A stretch of DNA of 64,000 bases from Actinomycetales bacterium Actino_02. Lineage in GTDB: Bacteria; Actinomycetota; Actinomycetes; Propionibacteriales; Propionibacteriaceae. The position numbers and the translations under genes were made by a program. The notes under the pieces were generated by a model. The model saw only the letters and a program-made list of their open reading frames with translations, did no database searches and had not been told where the DNA came from. The stretch is taken from the NCBI GenBank assembly GCA_001603275.1, contig LUYM01000020.1, positions 186,001 through 250,000 on the forward strand, written 5' to 3'. Positions 9,381 through 17,955 of this stretch are shown here, one piece after another; position 1 is the first letter of the stretch, and each line of letters opens with the position of its first letter.

Positions 9381-10091
9381 CTAGCCGACCGCGGGGTAGC
9401 TGCGCTGGCCGAAGATGGCGGTGCCGACCCGGACCACGGTGGCGCCGTGCTGGATGGCCAGCTCGAAGTCGCCGGACATGCCCATCGACAGTTCGTCGTA
9501 GGTCTGCCCTGCGACGCCCTGCTCCCGCAGCCGGGTCTGCACCTGCTGCATCCGGACGAAGCAGGCGCGCACCTCATCGTCGATCGGCGAGGGCAGCGCC
9601 AACGTCATCAGGCCGCGCACCCGCAGTGCATCGAAGCTGGTCAACGACGCAGCGAAGGCGGGCACCGCATCGGGCGGCAGGCCGAACTTGGAGTCCTCGG
9701 CCGAGGAGTTCACCTGGATCAGGACATCGAGCTGACGTCCCTCGGCCTGTAGCCGTCGATCGAGTTCTGCGGCCAGCGGCAAGGAGTCGAGCGCCTGGAA
9801 CTCACTGGCGAACCGGGCCACCAGCTTGGCCTTGTTCGTCTGCAAGTGGCCGATCATCACCCAGTCCAGGTCGGCCACGTGCGCCAGTTCGGACGCCTTG
9901 GCCTCGGCCTCCTGGGCCTTGTTCTCACCGAAGCGGCGGTAGCCGGCCGCATGGGCGGCCAGGACGTCCGAGGCCGGCCGGGTCTTGGAGACCGGCAGCA
10001 GCTCCACCGAATCGGGTTCGCGGCCGACACGCTGACAGGCGGCCGCGATTCGGGCCTGGACGGCTGCCAAGTTCGCCGCAATCTGGGTCAT
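9381..10091 (-). CDS. YggS/PLPBP family pyridoxal-phosphate homeostasis protein
   Basis: The 236-residue protein belongs to the YggS/PROSC family, single-domain fold-III PLP-binding proteins that buffer pyridoxal 5'-phosphate and keep amino acid pools balanced. The PLP lysine is in ELLPVSKTRP, and FGENKAQEAEAK, WVMIGHLQTNK, and the phosphate-binding stretch ELSMGMSGDFELAI near the C-terminus are family signatures. I chose the ATG at 10091 (MTQIAANLAAV), since the family normally starts this close to the first helix; an ATG at 10154 would add 21 unlikely residues. In many bacteria this gene lies next to sepF/ylm genes, but not here. Confidence 0.92.
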   Translation of the reverse strand: MTQIAANLAAVQARIAAACQRVGREPDSVELLPVSKTRPASDVLAAHAAGYRRFGENKAQEAEAKASELAHVADLDWVMIGHLQTNKAKLVARFASEFQALDSLPLAAELDRRLQAEGRQLDVLIQVNSSAEDSKFGLPPDAVPAFAASLTSFDALRVRGLMTLALPSPIDDEVRACFVRMQQVQTRLREQGVAGQTYDELSMGMSGDFELAIQHGATVVRVGTAIFGQRSYPAVG

Positions 10092-10218
10092 ATCCCTAGC
10101 TAACCAGGTTTGCCCGGCCGTCACCTCCTGGTCTTCGCCGGTGGCCGGGTGCACAATGGCGGTGACCCTGAACGGCTGAGGTTGCTGGGGAAGGTAAATC
10201 TCAGCGATTGGGGATCAG

Positions 10219-10716
10219 ATGGACCACACGCGCGGGATCATTCAGATCCACTCCGCGCCCGCTGCGCTGCGCCCTCATCTGGAATGGGCCGTCGGTGCGG
10301 TGTTCGCCCACCCGATCGAGTTCGCCTGGTCCGATCAGCCGGCCGAACCCCGCAGCCTGCGGGCCGAGTACTCCTGGCAAGGCCCAGCCGGCACCGGTGC
10401 GCAACTGACCAGCGCGCTGAAGGGTTGCCTGCGAGCCCGGTTCGAGGTCACCGAGGAGGCCAGCGCTGCCGGCCCCGGGAATCGCTGGGCCTACACTCCG
10501 GCGCTGGGCCTGTTCGCGGCCACTATCGGTGAGCACGGCGACATCATGATTCACGAGGATCGGCTCAAGCAGGCGCTGCTGGCCGACGCGCTCGGCCGAC
10601 GCAGCCTGGCCGAAGGGGTCGCCGACTTGCTCGGTGCTCGCTGGGACGATGAACTCGAGGTGTTCCGCCAGGCCGGAGCCGGCCAGCCCGTCCGCTGGTT
10701 GCACCAGGTCGGCTAG
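10219..10716 (+). CDS. DUF3145 family protein
   Basis: The 165-residue protein matches DUF3145, a small conserved family of actinobacteria with no established biochemical function. It begins MDHTRGIIQIHSAPAALRPH and has the conserved internal stretch HLEWAVGAVF and the C-terminal region WDDELEVFRQA. There is no signal peptide or membrane segment, so it is cytoplasmic. GGGGA upstream of the ATG at 10219 serves as a ribosome-binding site. The position next to the fatty-acid synthesis cluster, ending convergently about 40 bp from accD, is suggestive of a lipid link but this is not shown by the sequence. Confidence 0.85.
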   Translation: MDHTRGIIQIHSAPAALRPHLEWAVGAVFAHPIEFAWSDQPAEPRSLRAEYSWQGPAGTGAQLTSALKGCLRARFEVTEEASAAGPGNRWAYTPALGLFAATIGEHGDIMIHEDRLKQALLADALGRRSLAEGVADLLGARWDDELEVFRQAGAGQPVRWLHQVG

Positions 10717-10756
10717 CGGCGCCGGCCACCGGAGGCCGCCACGCGGACGGCTCGGG

Positions 10757-12172
10757 TCAGAGCGGGATGTTGCCGTGCAGCCCACGCTGCCCGGTGTCGG
10801 CATCGCGGATCGCTGCGGCCAGGGCGGTTCGGGTGGTCGCCGGCGTGATGATCTCGTCCACCACACCGATCTCGACGGCCTTCTCCACGCCGCCGGCGAT
10901 TCGCTCATGCTCGGCAGCCAGCTCTGCCTCCACCTGGGGCAGCATGTCCGGCGGCACCTCGGCCAGCGTGCGGCGATGCAGGATCCGGATGGCCGCCACC
11001 GGCCCCATCACGGCGATCTCAGCGCCGGGCCAGGCGAACACCCGAGTGGCGCCCAGCGAACGCGCGTTCATGGCGATGTAGCCACCGCCATAGGCCTTGC
11101 GGGTCACCAGAGTCACCCGGGGGACGGTGGCCTCCCCGAAAGCGTGCAGCAGCTTGGCGCCGCGACGGACGACGCCGTCCCACTCCTGGCCGACGCCGGG
11201 CAGGTAGCCGGGCAGGTCGACCAGCACCACCAACGGCACCCCGAAGGCGTCACAGAAGCGGACGAACCGGGCCGCCTTCTCCGCACTCAGCGAATCCAGG
11301 CAGCCGCCCAGGCGCAACGGGTTGTTGGCCACCACGCCGACGGTCCGGCCACCGAGGCGGCCCAAGGCGATGGTCACATTCGGCGCCCAGCGGGCGTGCA
11401 ACTCGAAGGTGCTGCCCTCGTCGAGGACGGCGTCGATCAGCGGATGCACGTCGTAGGCGCGCTTGGGGGAGTCCGGCAGCAGGTCGCTGAGCTCGGTGTC
11501 GGCGACCTCGCCGATCCGGCCCTGGGCGGCCAGCAGGGTGGTCACCGTGCGGGCCCGCAGCAGCGCGTCCGCCTCGTTGTCGGCGATCACGTGGGCCACT
11601 CCGGACTTTCGTCCGTGGGTGTCGGGCCCGCCCAACCGCAGCATGTCGACGTCTTCGCCGGTGACCGAGCGGACCACGTCCGGGCCGGTGACGAAGATTC
11701 GTCCGGTCGGGGCGATGATCACCACATCGGTCAGTGCGGGGCCGTAGGCGGCACCACCGGCGGCCGCGCCGAGCACCACCGAGATCTGCGGGATCTTGCC
11801 CGAGGCCTGGGTCATGGCATGGAAGATCCGGCCGACTGCATGCAGGCTGAGCACGCCCTCGGCCAGCCGGGCACCGCCGGAGTGCCAGATCCCGATGATC
11901 GGAATCCGCTCGATCATGGCCTGGCGGTACGCCTGGACGACGACCTCGCAGCCGTCGACGCCCATGGCGCCACCCATCACGGTGGCGTCGGAGCAGAACG
12001 CGACCACCCGGGAACCGTTGACGGTGCCGAGTGCGGCCAGCATGCCGGACTGGTCATCGGCGCTGATCAGCTCCAGCGAACCGGCATCGAGCAGTGCGGC
12101 CAGTCGGGCATTCGGGTTGCGCGGGTCTTCCTCGCGGGGCAGCCGGGGCGGCTTGGCAACGGCGTCAGTCAT
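10757..12172 (-). CDS. accD: acyl-CoA carboxylase carboxyltransferase (beta) subunit, AccD type
   Basis: This 471-residue carboxyltransferase moves the carboxyl group from carboxybiotin to acetyl- or propionyl-CoA, giving malonyl- or methylmalonyl-CoA. The crotonase-like double domain is full length; oxyanion glycines appear in VLGAAAGGAAYGPAL and in TRKAYGGGYIAMNAR. It is the last gene of the fab cluster, as AccD6 is in mycobacteria, so supply of malonyl-CoA to FabD is the likely role. No biotin carrier or biotin carboxylase gene is present in the window. The symbol is given at family level only; substrate preference cannot be decided by eye. Confidence 0.9.
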   Translation of the reverse strand: MTDAVAKPPRLPREEDPRNPNARLAALLDAGSLELISADDQSGMLAALGTVNGSRVVAFCSDATVMGGAMGVDGCEVVVQAYRQAMIERIPIIGIWHSGGARLAEGVLSLHAVGRIFHAMTQASGKIPQISVVLGAAAGGAAYGPALTDVVIIAPTGRIFVTGPDVVRSVTGEDVDMLRLGGPDTHGRKSGVAHVIADNEADALLRARTVTTLLAAQGRIGEVADTELSDLLPDSPKRAYDVHPLIDAVLDEGSTFELHARWAPNVTIALGRLGGRTVGVVANNPLRLGGCLDSLSAEKAARFVRFCDAFGVPLVVLVDLPGYLPGVGQEWDGVVRRGAKLLHAFGEATVPRVTLVTRKAYGGGYIAMNARSLGATRVFAWPGAEIAVMGPVAAIRILHRRTLAEVPPDMLPQVEAELAAEHERIAGGVEKAVEIGVVDEIITPATTRTALAAAIRDADTGQRGLHGNIPL

Positions 12173-12250
12173 GGGAACCTCCAGGTCGGCCGGGGCCGGT
12201 TTTGGGTAGGCCGCGATGGCCGCACCTGGTGCGGCCTGCGGTAAGGGGAC

Positions 12251-13513
12251 TCAGCGGGTGGAGTTGGCGTTGGTGACGACGACGGCCACGTTGTGGCCGC
12301 CGAAGCCGAAGGAGTTGTTGATACCGGCCAGGTCGCCGGCGGGCAGCGGGCGAGCCACATTGGCGGCGATGTCGATGCCCAAGTCGGGCTCCGGATCCTC
12401 GAGGTTGATCGTGGGCGGCACCATCCGGTCGCGCAGGGCGAGCACGGTGGCGATGGTCTCCAGAGCGCCGGCCCCGCCCAGCAGGTGGCCGGTCATCGAC
12501 TTGGTCGACGTCACCACACAGCCGTCGGCGGCTGCGCCGAGCCCGGTCCGAATGGAGCCGGCTTCGGTGACGTCGCCCTGCGGGGTGGAGGTGCCGTGGG
12601 CGTTGACATGCTTGATGTCGGACGGGCTGAGCTTGGCGTCGGCGATGGCCTTGATCATGGCGCCGGACTGGCCTTCGCCGGTCGGATCCGGCTGCACGAT
12701 GTCGTGGCTGTCAGCGGTGATCCCGCTGCCGGCGATGGTGCCGTAGATCTTGGCGCCGCGAGCCAGGGCATGCTCGAGGGTCTCGATCACCATGACCGCC
12801 GAGCCCTCGCCCATCACGAAGCCGTCGCGACCGCGATCCCACGGCCGGGACGCGCCCTCCGGGTCGTCGTTGCGGCGGCTGACCGCCTGCATCTGGCTGA
12901 ACGCGGCCAGCGGCAGCGGATGGATGGTCGCCTCGGTGCCGCCGACCACGGCGATGTCGGCGCGGCCGAGTCGCAGCTGATCCACCGCCAAGGCGATGGC
13001 CTCGTTGGATGAGGCGCAAGCCGAGACCGGAGCGTGAACGCCGGCCTTGGCGTGGACGGCCAGGCCGACATTCGCGGCCGGCGCATTGGCCATCAGCATC
13101 GGAATGGTGAACGGGCTCACCCGGCGATAGCCCTTGTCGCGCTGGGCATCCCAGTTGTTGAGCAGTGAGTGCAGGCCGCCGATTCCGCTGGCCACCGAGA
13201 CGCTGAGCCGATGCGGATCGACCTGGCTGCCTTCGGGGGCCTCCCACTCGAAGCCGGCATCGATCCAGGCCTCTTGGGCCGCGATCAGGGCCAACTGCGT
13301 GGAGCGGTCTAGCCGACGGGCCTTCACCCGATCGATCACCGCTGAGGGGTCGACGGCGATCTGGCCGGCAATCCGGACCGGCAGGTCGGCTGCCCAGTCC
13401 TCGGTGATGGCGCTCACGCCGGAGCGTCCGGCGAGCATTCCGGCCCAGGTGGACGCCAAGTCTCCGCCCAGTGGCGTGGTGGCGCCCAGGCCGGTGATCA
13501 CGATCTCAGTCAT
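12251..13513 (-). CDS. fabF: beta-ketoacyl-ACP synthase II
   Basis: The 420-residue condensing enzyme elongates acyl-ACP with malonyl-ACP in type II fatty-acid synthesis. The catalytic cysteine lies in PVSACASSNEA, and the two catalytic histidines lie in VNAHGTSTPQGD and KSMTGHLLGGAG; the C-terminal glycine loop NSFGFGGHNV is also intact. The ATG at 13513 begins MTEIVITGLGATTPLGGD, the usual N-terminus. It lies 90 bp downstream of acpP, across a strong hairpin, and 78 bp upstream of accD. It may also correspond to a KasA-like enzyme in mycolate-free relatives. Confidence 0.95.
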   Translation of the reverse strand: MTEIVITGLGATTPLGGDLASTWAGMLAGRSGVSAITEDWAADLPVRIAGQIAVDPSAVIDRVKARRLDRSTQLALIAAQEAWIDAGFEWEAPEGSQVDPHRLSVSVASGIGGLHSLLNNWDAQRDKGYRRVSPFTIPMLMANAPAANVGLAVHAKAGVHAPVSACASSNEAIALAVDQLRLGRADIAVVGGTEATIHPLPLAAFSQMQAVSRRNDDPEGASRPWDRGRDGFVMGEGSAVMVIETLEHALARGAKIYGTIAGSGITADSHDIVQPDPTGEGQSGAMIKAIADAKLSPSDIKHVNAHGTSTPQGDVTEAGSIRTGLGAAADGCVVTSTKSMTGHLLGGAGALETIATVLALRDRMVPPTINLEDPEPDLGIDIAANVARPLPAGDLAGINNSFGFGGHNVAVVVTNANSTR

Positions 13514-13563
13514 GCAAGCTCCCCGCGGTGGTGGTCGAGTGGGGTGTGGTGGGCCGGCGTGAT

Positions 13564-13585
13564 GCCGCTCCCTGTGGGGAGCGGC
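13564..13585. other. hairpin between acpP and fabF
   Basis: A perfect 9-bp stem, GCCGCTCCC at 13564-13572 paired with GGGAGCGGC at 13577-13585, closes a 4-nt loop immediately downstream of acpP on the coding (minus) strand. There is no T-run, so it is more likely an mRNA processing or stabilising element, or a weak terminator, than a full intrinsic terminator. It would allow more acpP than fabF mRNA. Confidence 0.7.
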
Positions 13586-13603
13586 CGCCGGTCACAGCTG
13601 GGT

Positions 13604-13846
13604 TCAGCTGTGCGCTTCGATGTAGGCGACGGCGTCGCCCACGGTCTTGAGGTTCTTGGACTCCTCGTCGGGGATGGTGACCCCGAACTTCTCCTCGCAG
13701 CCGACCAGGATCTCAACCATGGCGAGGCTGTCGACGTCCAGGTCATCGACGAAGGACTTGTCCAGCTGGACGTCCTCGACGGCTACGCCGGCGACGTCGT
13801 TGACGAGCTCGGCGAGGCCGGCGCGGATCTCTTCGGTGGTGGCCAT
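13604..13846 (-). CDS. acpP: acyl carrier protein
   Basis: The 80-residue acidic protein carries the growing acyl chain in fatty-acid synthesis on a phosphopantetheine arm. The attachment serine is in DLDVDSLAMVEI, the standard DSL motif at about residue 40. The protein is predicted all-helical and has the expected family length. An AAGGAG Shine-Dalgarno sequence precedes the ATG at 13846. It sits between fabH and fabF in the fab operon, with 48 bp and 90 bp on either side. Confidence 0.97.
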   Translation of the reverse strand: MATTEEIRAGLAELVNDVAGVAVEDVQLDKSFVDDLDVDSLAMVEILVGCEEKFGVTIPDEESKNLKTVGDAVAYIEAHS

Positions 13847-13894
13847 TTCATATCTCCTTGTGTTGTGGGTCTTGGGTCCGGACGGGCCGGAGGT

Positions 13895-14890
13895 TCAGGG
13901 GAGGGTGATCACCTGGCCGGAGTACACCAGCCCGGCTCCGAAGCCGATGATCAAGGCGGTTTGGCCGCTCTTGGCCTCACCGGAGCTCAGCAGGGCGTCC
14001 ATAGCCATCGGGATGGTGGCTGCGGAGTTGTTGCCGAGGTGTTGAATGGTCCGGGCTACCACGACGTGCTCAGGCAGCTTCAGGTAGCGCAGCAGGGTGT
14101 CGGTGATCCGGTTGTTGGCCTGGTGCGGGATGAACACGTCCAGCTGGTCCGGGCCGATGCCGGCGGCATCGAGTGCCTTCTTGGCGGCCCCGGCGATGAA
14201 GGTGGTCGCCCACTTGAAGACCGCGCGTCCGTCCATGCCGAGCTTGGGGAAGGTGCCCTCGGCGACGGCCTTCTGCCAGTCTGCGGTCTGCCAGATGACG
14301 CCCTCCTGGGCACCGTCCGAACCCCAGATCACCGGGCCGATCCCGTTGGTCTCGCTCGGCCCGACCACCACTGCACCGGCGCCGTCCCCGAACAGGAAGG
14401 CGGTGCCGCGGTCGGTGAGGTCGGTGATGTGGCTGATCGTCTCGCCGGCGATCACCAGGACGTACTCGGCCTGGCCGGCGCGGACGATCGACTCGGCCTG
14501 GGCCAGCGCGTAACTGAAGCCGGCGCAGGCGGCGGAGATGTCGTACGCGGCGGCGTCGCCGATGCCCAGCTCGGCGGCCAGCTTGGGAGCCAGCGCCGGG
14601 GTCTGGTGGTAGTGCGAGATCGTCGACAGGATCACCGCGCCGATCTTCGATGCCTCGATGCCGGAGCGCTCGATGGCCTTTCCGGCGGCCTCCAGGCAGA
14701 GGGTCTCGATGGTCTCGCCCTCGGCCACCCAGCGACGCTCCTTGATGCCGGTGCGCTGGGTGATCCACTCGTCGGAGGAGTCGATGAACTGCAGCAGGTA
14801 CTCGTTGTCGATGACCTTGGACGGGGTGGCCGAGCCGACGCTGAGAATGCGTGCGTACGCGGCTCCGGTGCTGGCCTTGAGTTCGGTCAC
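13895..14890 (-). CDS. fabH: beta-ketoacyl-ACP synthase III
   Basis: The 331-residue enzyme starts fatty-acid synthesis by condensing an acyl-CoA primer with malonyl-ACP. The catalytic triad is visible as Cys in ISAACAGFSYAL, His in FIPHQANNRI and Asn in HLGNNSAAT. The GTG start at 14890 overlaps the fabD stop (GTGA), so the two are translationally coupled. In actinobacteria this enzyme usually accepts branched primers, but primer choice cannot be read here. Confidence 0.95.
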   Translation of the reverse strand: MTELKASTGAAYARILSVGSATPSKVIDNEYLLQFIDSSDEWITQRTGIKERRWVAEGETIETLCLEAAGKAIERSGIEASKIGAVILSTISHYHQTPALAPKLAAELGIGDAAAYDISAACAGFSYALAQAESIVRAGQAEYVLVIAGETISHITDLTDRGTAFLFGDGAGAVVVGPSETNGIGPVIWGSDGAQEGVIWQTADWQKAVAEGTFPKLGMDGRAVFKWATTFIAGAAKKALDAAGIGPDQLDVFIPHQANNRITDTLLRYLKLPEHVVVARTIQHLGNNSAATIPMAMDALLSSGEAKSGQTALIIGFGAGLVYSGQVITLP

Positions 14891-16089
14891 TGGGCTCCTG
14901 CCTCGGTTGCGGGGTACAGCCGGATCAGCGGCTGGCCCGGGGCCACCGGGTCACCGTCCTCAACCAGCCATTCGGTAACGGTGCCATCGTGGGTGGCGCG
15001 GACCTCGACGCTGTCGCGCAGGTTCGCCGCGGTGCCGATCACGGTGCCGGCGGTGATCACCTGGCCGGTCTCGATCCCGGTGGCCTTGGCGAACTCGCCC
15101 TTGATCGGGGAGACCAACATCCGCCACGACGGCGTACTGGCCAGCGGGTTCGCCCAGCCGGCATCGCCGTGACGGGCCACGAAGTCCTGGGCGTCGGCCA
15201 GCTGATCGGGGGTGTTCAGGCTGAACAGCTCCACGCCCTTGAGGTTGCGCTTGGCGATCCCGGTCAGGGTGCCGGCCGGGGGAAGCTCGAGCAGCCCGGT
15301 GACGCCGATCTCGGCCATGGTGGCCAGGCACAGATCCCAGCGCACCGGGTTGGCCACCTGCTTGACCAGGCGAGCCAGGTATTCGCGCCCGGACTGGACG
15401 ACCTGGCCGTCGGCGTTCGACAGCAGCCGGGTGCGCGGATCGTGAGTGGTGATCGCTCGGGACAGCCGGTCGAGGTGGGCGACGGCCGGCTGCATGTGCA
15501 CCGTATGGAAGGCGCCGGCCACACTGAGCTGGATCAATCGGGCCTTGGCCGGGGGATTGGCCTGCAGGTCGGCCAACTGCTCGACGGTGCCGGCGGCGAC
15601 CACCTGTCCGGAGCCGTTGTTGTTGGCGGCAGTCAGTCCGGCAGCGGCGATGGCGGCCTGCACCTCGTCCGGATCGCCGCCGATGACAGCCATCATCGAG
15701 GTCGGACGGACGGCACTGGCTGCGGCCATCTGGGCGCCGCGCTCGCGGACGAAGACCATCGCCTGCTCGGCGGACAGCACGCCGACTGCGGCGGCTGCGG
15801 TGATCTCGCCGACGCTGTGCCCGGCGGCCACGCCGGTGCGACGGAAGCCGTCGGCAGGCTGCGGGAACAGCTCCAAAGCACTCAGTAGGCCGGCTGCCAC
15901 CAACAGCGGCTGGGCGATCGCGGTGTCCCGGATCGTCTCCGCATCGGCCTGAGTGCCGTAGTGGGCCAGATCAATTCCGGCGACCGTGGACAGCCAGTTC
16001 AGCCGATCGGCGAACCGGGGCTCCTCGAGCCACGGGGCCAGGAAGCCGGGGGTTTGAGCACCCTGTCCGGGCGCAACGATTGCAAGCAC
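14887..16089 (-). CDS. fabD: malonyl-CoA:ACP transacylase fused to a biotinyl/lipoyl-like domain
   Basis: Residues 1-290 form a normal FabD: the oxyanion motif PGQGAQ is at 7-12, the catalytic Ser is S92 in GHSVGE, and the catalytic His is H195 in GAFHTVH. The protein is 400 residues, about 90 longer than typical FabD. The extra C-terminus (about 324-393) reads as a complete barrel-sandwich hybrid: MLVSPIKGEFAKA, then ETGQVITAGTVIGT, then THDGTVTEWLVEDGDPVAPG, then QPLIRLYP. Where biotinyl domains have MKM it has NLRDS (356-360), so no lysine is available for biotin or lipoate. I chose the GTG at 16089 because VLAIVAPGQGAQ is the usual FabD N-terminus. It is the first gene of the fab operon. 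The fusion is the oddity; transacylase function is secure. Confidence 0.92.
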   Translation of the reverse strand: MLAIVAPGQGAQTPGFLAPWLEEPRFADRLNWLSTVAGIDLAHYGTQADAETIRDTAIAQPLLVAAGLLSALELFPQPADGFRRTGVAAGHSVGEITAAAAVGVLSAEQAMVFVRERGAQMAAASAVRPTSMMAVIGGDPDEVQAAIAAAGLTAANNNGSGQVVAAGTVEQLADLQANPPAKARLIQLSVAGAFHTVHMQPAVAHLDRLSRAITTHDPRTRLLSNADGQVVQSGREYLARLVKQVANPVRWDLCLATMAEIGVTGLLELPPAGTLTGIAKRNLKGVELFSLNTPDQLADAQDFVARHGDAGWANPLASTPSWRMLVSPIKGEFAKATGIETGQVITAGTVIGTAANLRDSVEVRATHDGTVTEWLVEDGDPVAPGQPLIRLYPATEAGAQ

Positions 16090-16157
16090 CCCACCACTGT
16101 GGCGAGAAATGGAACGGCGTGCGGGCCTCCGCATCACGAAAAAGCAACGGGCAATTT

Positions 16158-16174
16158 TGTAGGTTTCCTACAAC
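16158..16174. promoter_or_regulatory. inverted repeat, candidate FasR operator upstream of fabD
   Basis: TTGTAGG-TTT-CCTACAA is a perfect 7-bp dyad with a 3-bp spacer in the 134-bp gap between the PucR-type regulator gene and the fabD start. It lies about 70 bp upstream of the fabD GTG within a local AT-rich patch. Its position and symmetry fit an operator for the neighbouring regulator, whose homologues (FasR) control fabD operons in actinobacteria. Binding itself is inferred. Confidence 0.6.
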
Positions 16175-16223
16175 GGCGCGCCGGGTTCGGCGGGCTCTCC
16201 TTGTCGCCCCTTGTCGGATCTGC

Positions 16224-17402
16224 TCAACCGAGCAGGCGACCCAAGGTCAGTGCCAGTCGCAGCGCGTAGGCGTCCCGGGCGTCCGTTGGTGAATAACCGG
16301 TGATGTCCTGAATCCGGCGCAGGCGATAGCGCACCGTGTTCGGGTGGACGAACAGGGCTCGCGCCGTGCCCTCGATCGAGGAGTTCTGCTCGAAGAAGGA
16401 GGCCAGCGTGTCGACCAGGTCGCCTGCTGCCACCAGCGGCTGGTAGAGCTCGGTGGACAAGGCCCGCCGGGCGTGGCCGTCCCCGGCGAGAGCTCGTTCC
16501 GGCAGCAGGTCCACCGCGGCCACCGGGCGCGGTGCCTGCGGCCAGGCCGCAGCCGAGCGCAGACCCGACAGGGCTGCGCGAGCGCTGCCGACAGCCTCGC
16601 CAAGGCTGTGTACCACTGGGCCGACTACAACTTGGCCTGGACCGAACTGATCGACGAAGCCGGCCACGGTGGCCACCAGTTCGGGCGTGGACGGCAGTCG
16701 TCCGCCCAGCACCACCACCAGCCGGTCGCCCTGCGGCGCGGCCAAGACATCCAGCGACTCCGCCTGGGCTGCGGCCCGGATGCTCTCGACGGCTCGAACC
16801 GGATCCTGAGGGGCGGTGCCGATGGCCACGGCGATGTCCGGAGTGGCCAGCCAGCCCAGCGTCGAGGCGCGGGAGACGACCGACTCATCGGCGTCCCCGC
16901 GCAGCACGGCGTCGACCACCATGGCTTCCAGCCGGGTGTCCCAGGCGCCGCGCGCCTCGGCGGCGCGGGCGTACACTTTGGCGGCGGCGAAGGCGATCTC
17001 GCGGGAGTAGCGCAGGATCCCGATCCGCAAGGGGAGCTGCTCGCTCTCCGGCATGGTGGCGATCCGCTCTTCGACGGTCTCGATCGTGCTGCGGACCAGG
17101 TCCACTGTCTGGTTCAAGGCGATCCGCCGGGCCAGGGCCCGAGGTGCGGCGTCGAACGCCGCCGAGGGGTCGGCACCCTCGCCGCCGCTGGCGAACCAGC
17201 TGATGAACCCGTCGATGCCGGCTCTGGCCACCACGGTGATCCAGGAGCGGTGTTCGGCGTCCAGCTCGCCGAACCAGGGATGATCGGCCGCGATCCGGGC
17301 CAGGGCTCGAGTGGTCAGACCCGCGGCCTCGGCGCCGAGCTCGCGGGCACTGGCCGCGCGGGCCTCGGGTGCGGGCCACCAGGACTGGTCGGTGGCGGTC
17401 AT
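16224..17402 (-). CDS. fasR: PucR-family transcriptional regulator, FasR-like
   Basis: The 392-residue regulator has a C-terminal PucR helix-turn-helix: FVHPNTVRYRLRRIQDITGYSP, at about residues 348-370, is the recognition helix region. A central GGDEF-like region lies before it, and the N-terminal half is a helical sensory domain. In Streptomyces and mycobacteria the PucR-type protein encoded directly upstream of fabD, named FasR, activates the fab operon. Same strand, adjacency and a dyad site in the intergenic gap support that role here. Its ATG overlaps the stop of the small upstream gene by 4 bp. The symbol is assigned mainly by context. Confidence 0.82.
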   Translation of the reverse strand: MTATDQSWWPAPEARAASARELGAEAAGLTTRALARIAADHPWFGELDAEHRSWITVVARAGIDGFISWFASGGEGADPSAAFDAAPRALARRIALNQTVDLVRSTIETVEERIATMPESEQLPLRIGILRYSREIAFAAAKVYARAAEARGAWDTRLEAMVVDAVLRGDADESVVSRASTLGWLATPDIAVAIGTAPQDPVRAVESIRAAAQAESLDVLAAPQGDRLVVVLGGRLPSTPELVATVAGFVDQFGPGQVVVGPVVHSLGEAVGSARAALSGLRSAAAWPQAPRPVAAVDLLPERALAGDGHARRALSTELYQPLVAAGDLVDTLASFFEQNSSIEGTARALFVHPNTVRYRLRRIQDITGYSPTDARDAYALRLALTLGRLLG

Positions 17403-17746
17403 CGTCTCTCGATCTCGGCCACTCGCGCAGCGACGATCAGGTCGATCAGCTCCTCGCTGAGTGGAGCAGCCAGCGTGAAGTGGATGCTTCCCTTGGTGGT
17501 GGTCAGGCCCGGCCGGACGGACGCGGCCGCGGCCACCACGGCCGAGGAGAACGGATAGAGGGAGAAGTCCTTGGCGCCGACCCGGAAGCCGATCACCGGC
17601 TTGCCCGCATGCATCAGCGCCGGGATCCCGTAGCTGACCCCTTCTACAGCGTCGGGAAGCCGACGGCGGGCGGCCGCGACCAGCCGCGACAGCAGCTCGC
17701 GGGCATCTTCCGGGCTGTCCGCGATCAGGTCCCAGAGAGCTCCCAT
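17399..17746 (-). CDS. DUF1801 (YdhG/YjbR-like) small protein
   Basis: The 115-residue protein resembles DUF1801 proteins, which have an iron-chaperone-like or YjbR fold of unsettled function. Typical features are SYGIPALMHAGKPVIGFRVGAKDFSLYPF and TTKGSIHFTLAAPLSEELI. I chose the ATG at 17746 (MGALWDLIADSP); an upstream in-frame ATG at 17785 adds 13 residues without family support. The stop overlaps the fasR-like start as ATGA, so the two are co-translated, though a functional link is not obvious. Confidence 0.78.
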   Translation of the reverse strand: MGALWDLIADSPEDARELLSRLVAAARRRLPDAVEGVSYGIPALMHAGKPVIGFRVGAKDFSLYPFSSAVVAAAASVRPGLTTTKGSIHFTLAAPLSEELIDLIVAARVAEIERR

Positions 17747-17955
17747 GGCCCGAATCCTAGGCTGCGTGGGCTGATTCGGGGGCAATCGAGAGCCAGGTTG
17801 GCGGTCGCGGGAATAATCCGGACGGTCGAGGAACTGCTAATAATCGGGCCACCAAGAGCCCTGAGCGCTCCTGACCGGACGCCCGAGCCGATCCTGCCGG
17901 GTAAGGTCAGCCTTGCTCGACGATCTCGAGCTGTACGACCGAAAGGCACCCTACC

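Noticed and set aside
9379-9400. Short palindrome TCGGCTAGCCGA between the VWA and YggS genes
   Set aside because: It is only 12 bp without a T-run, too weak to call as a terminator.
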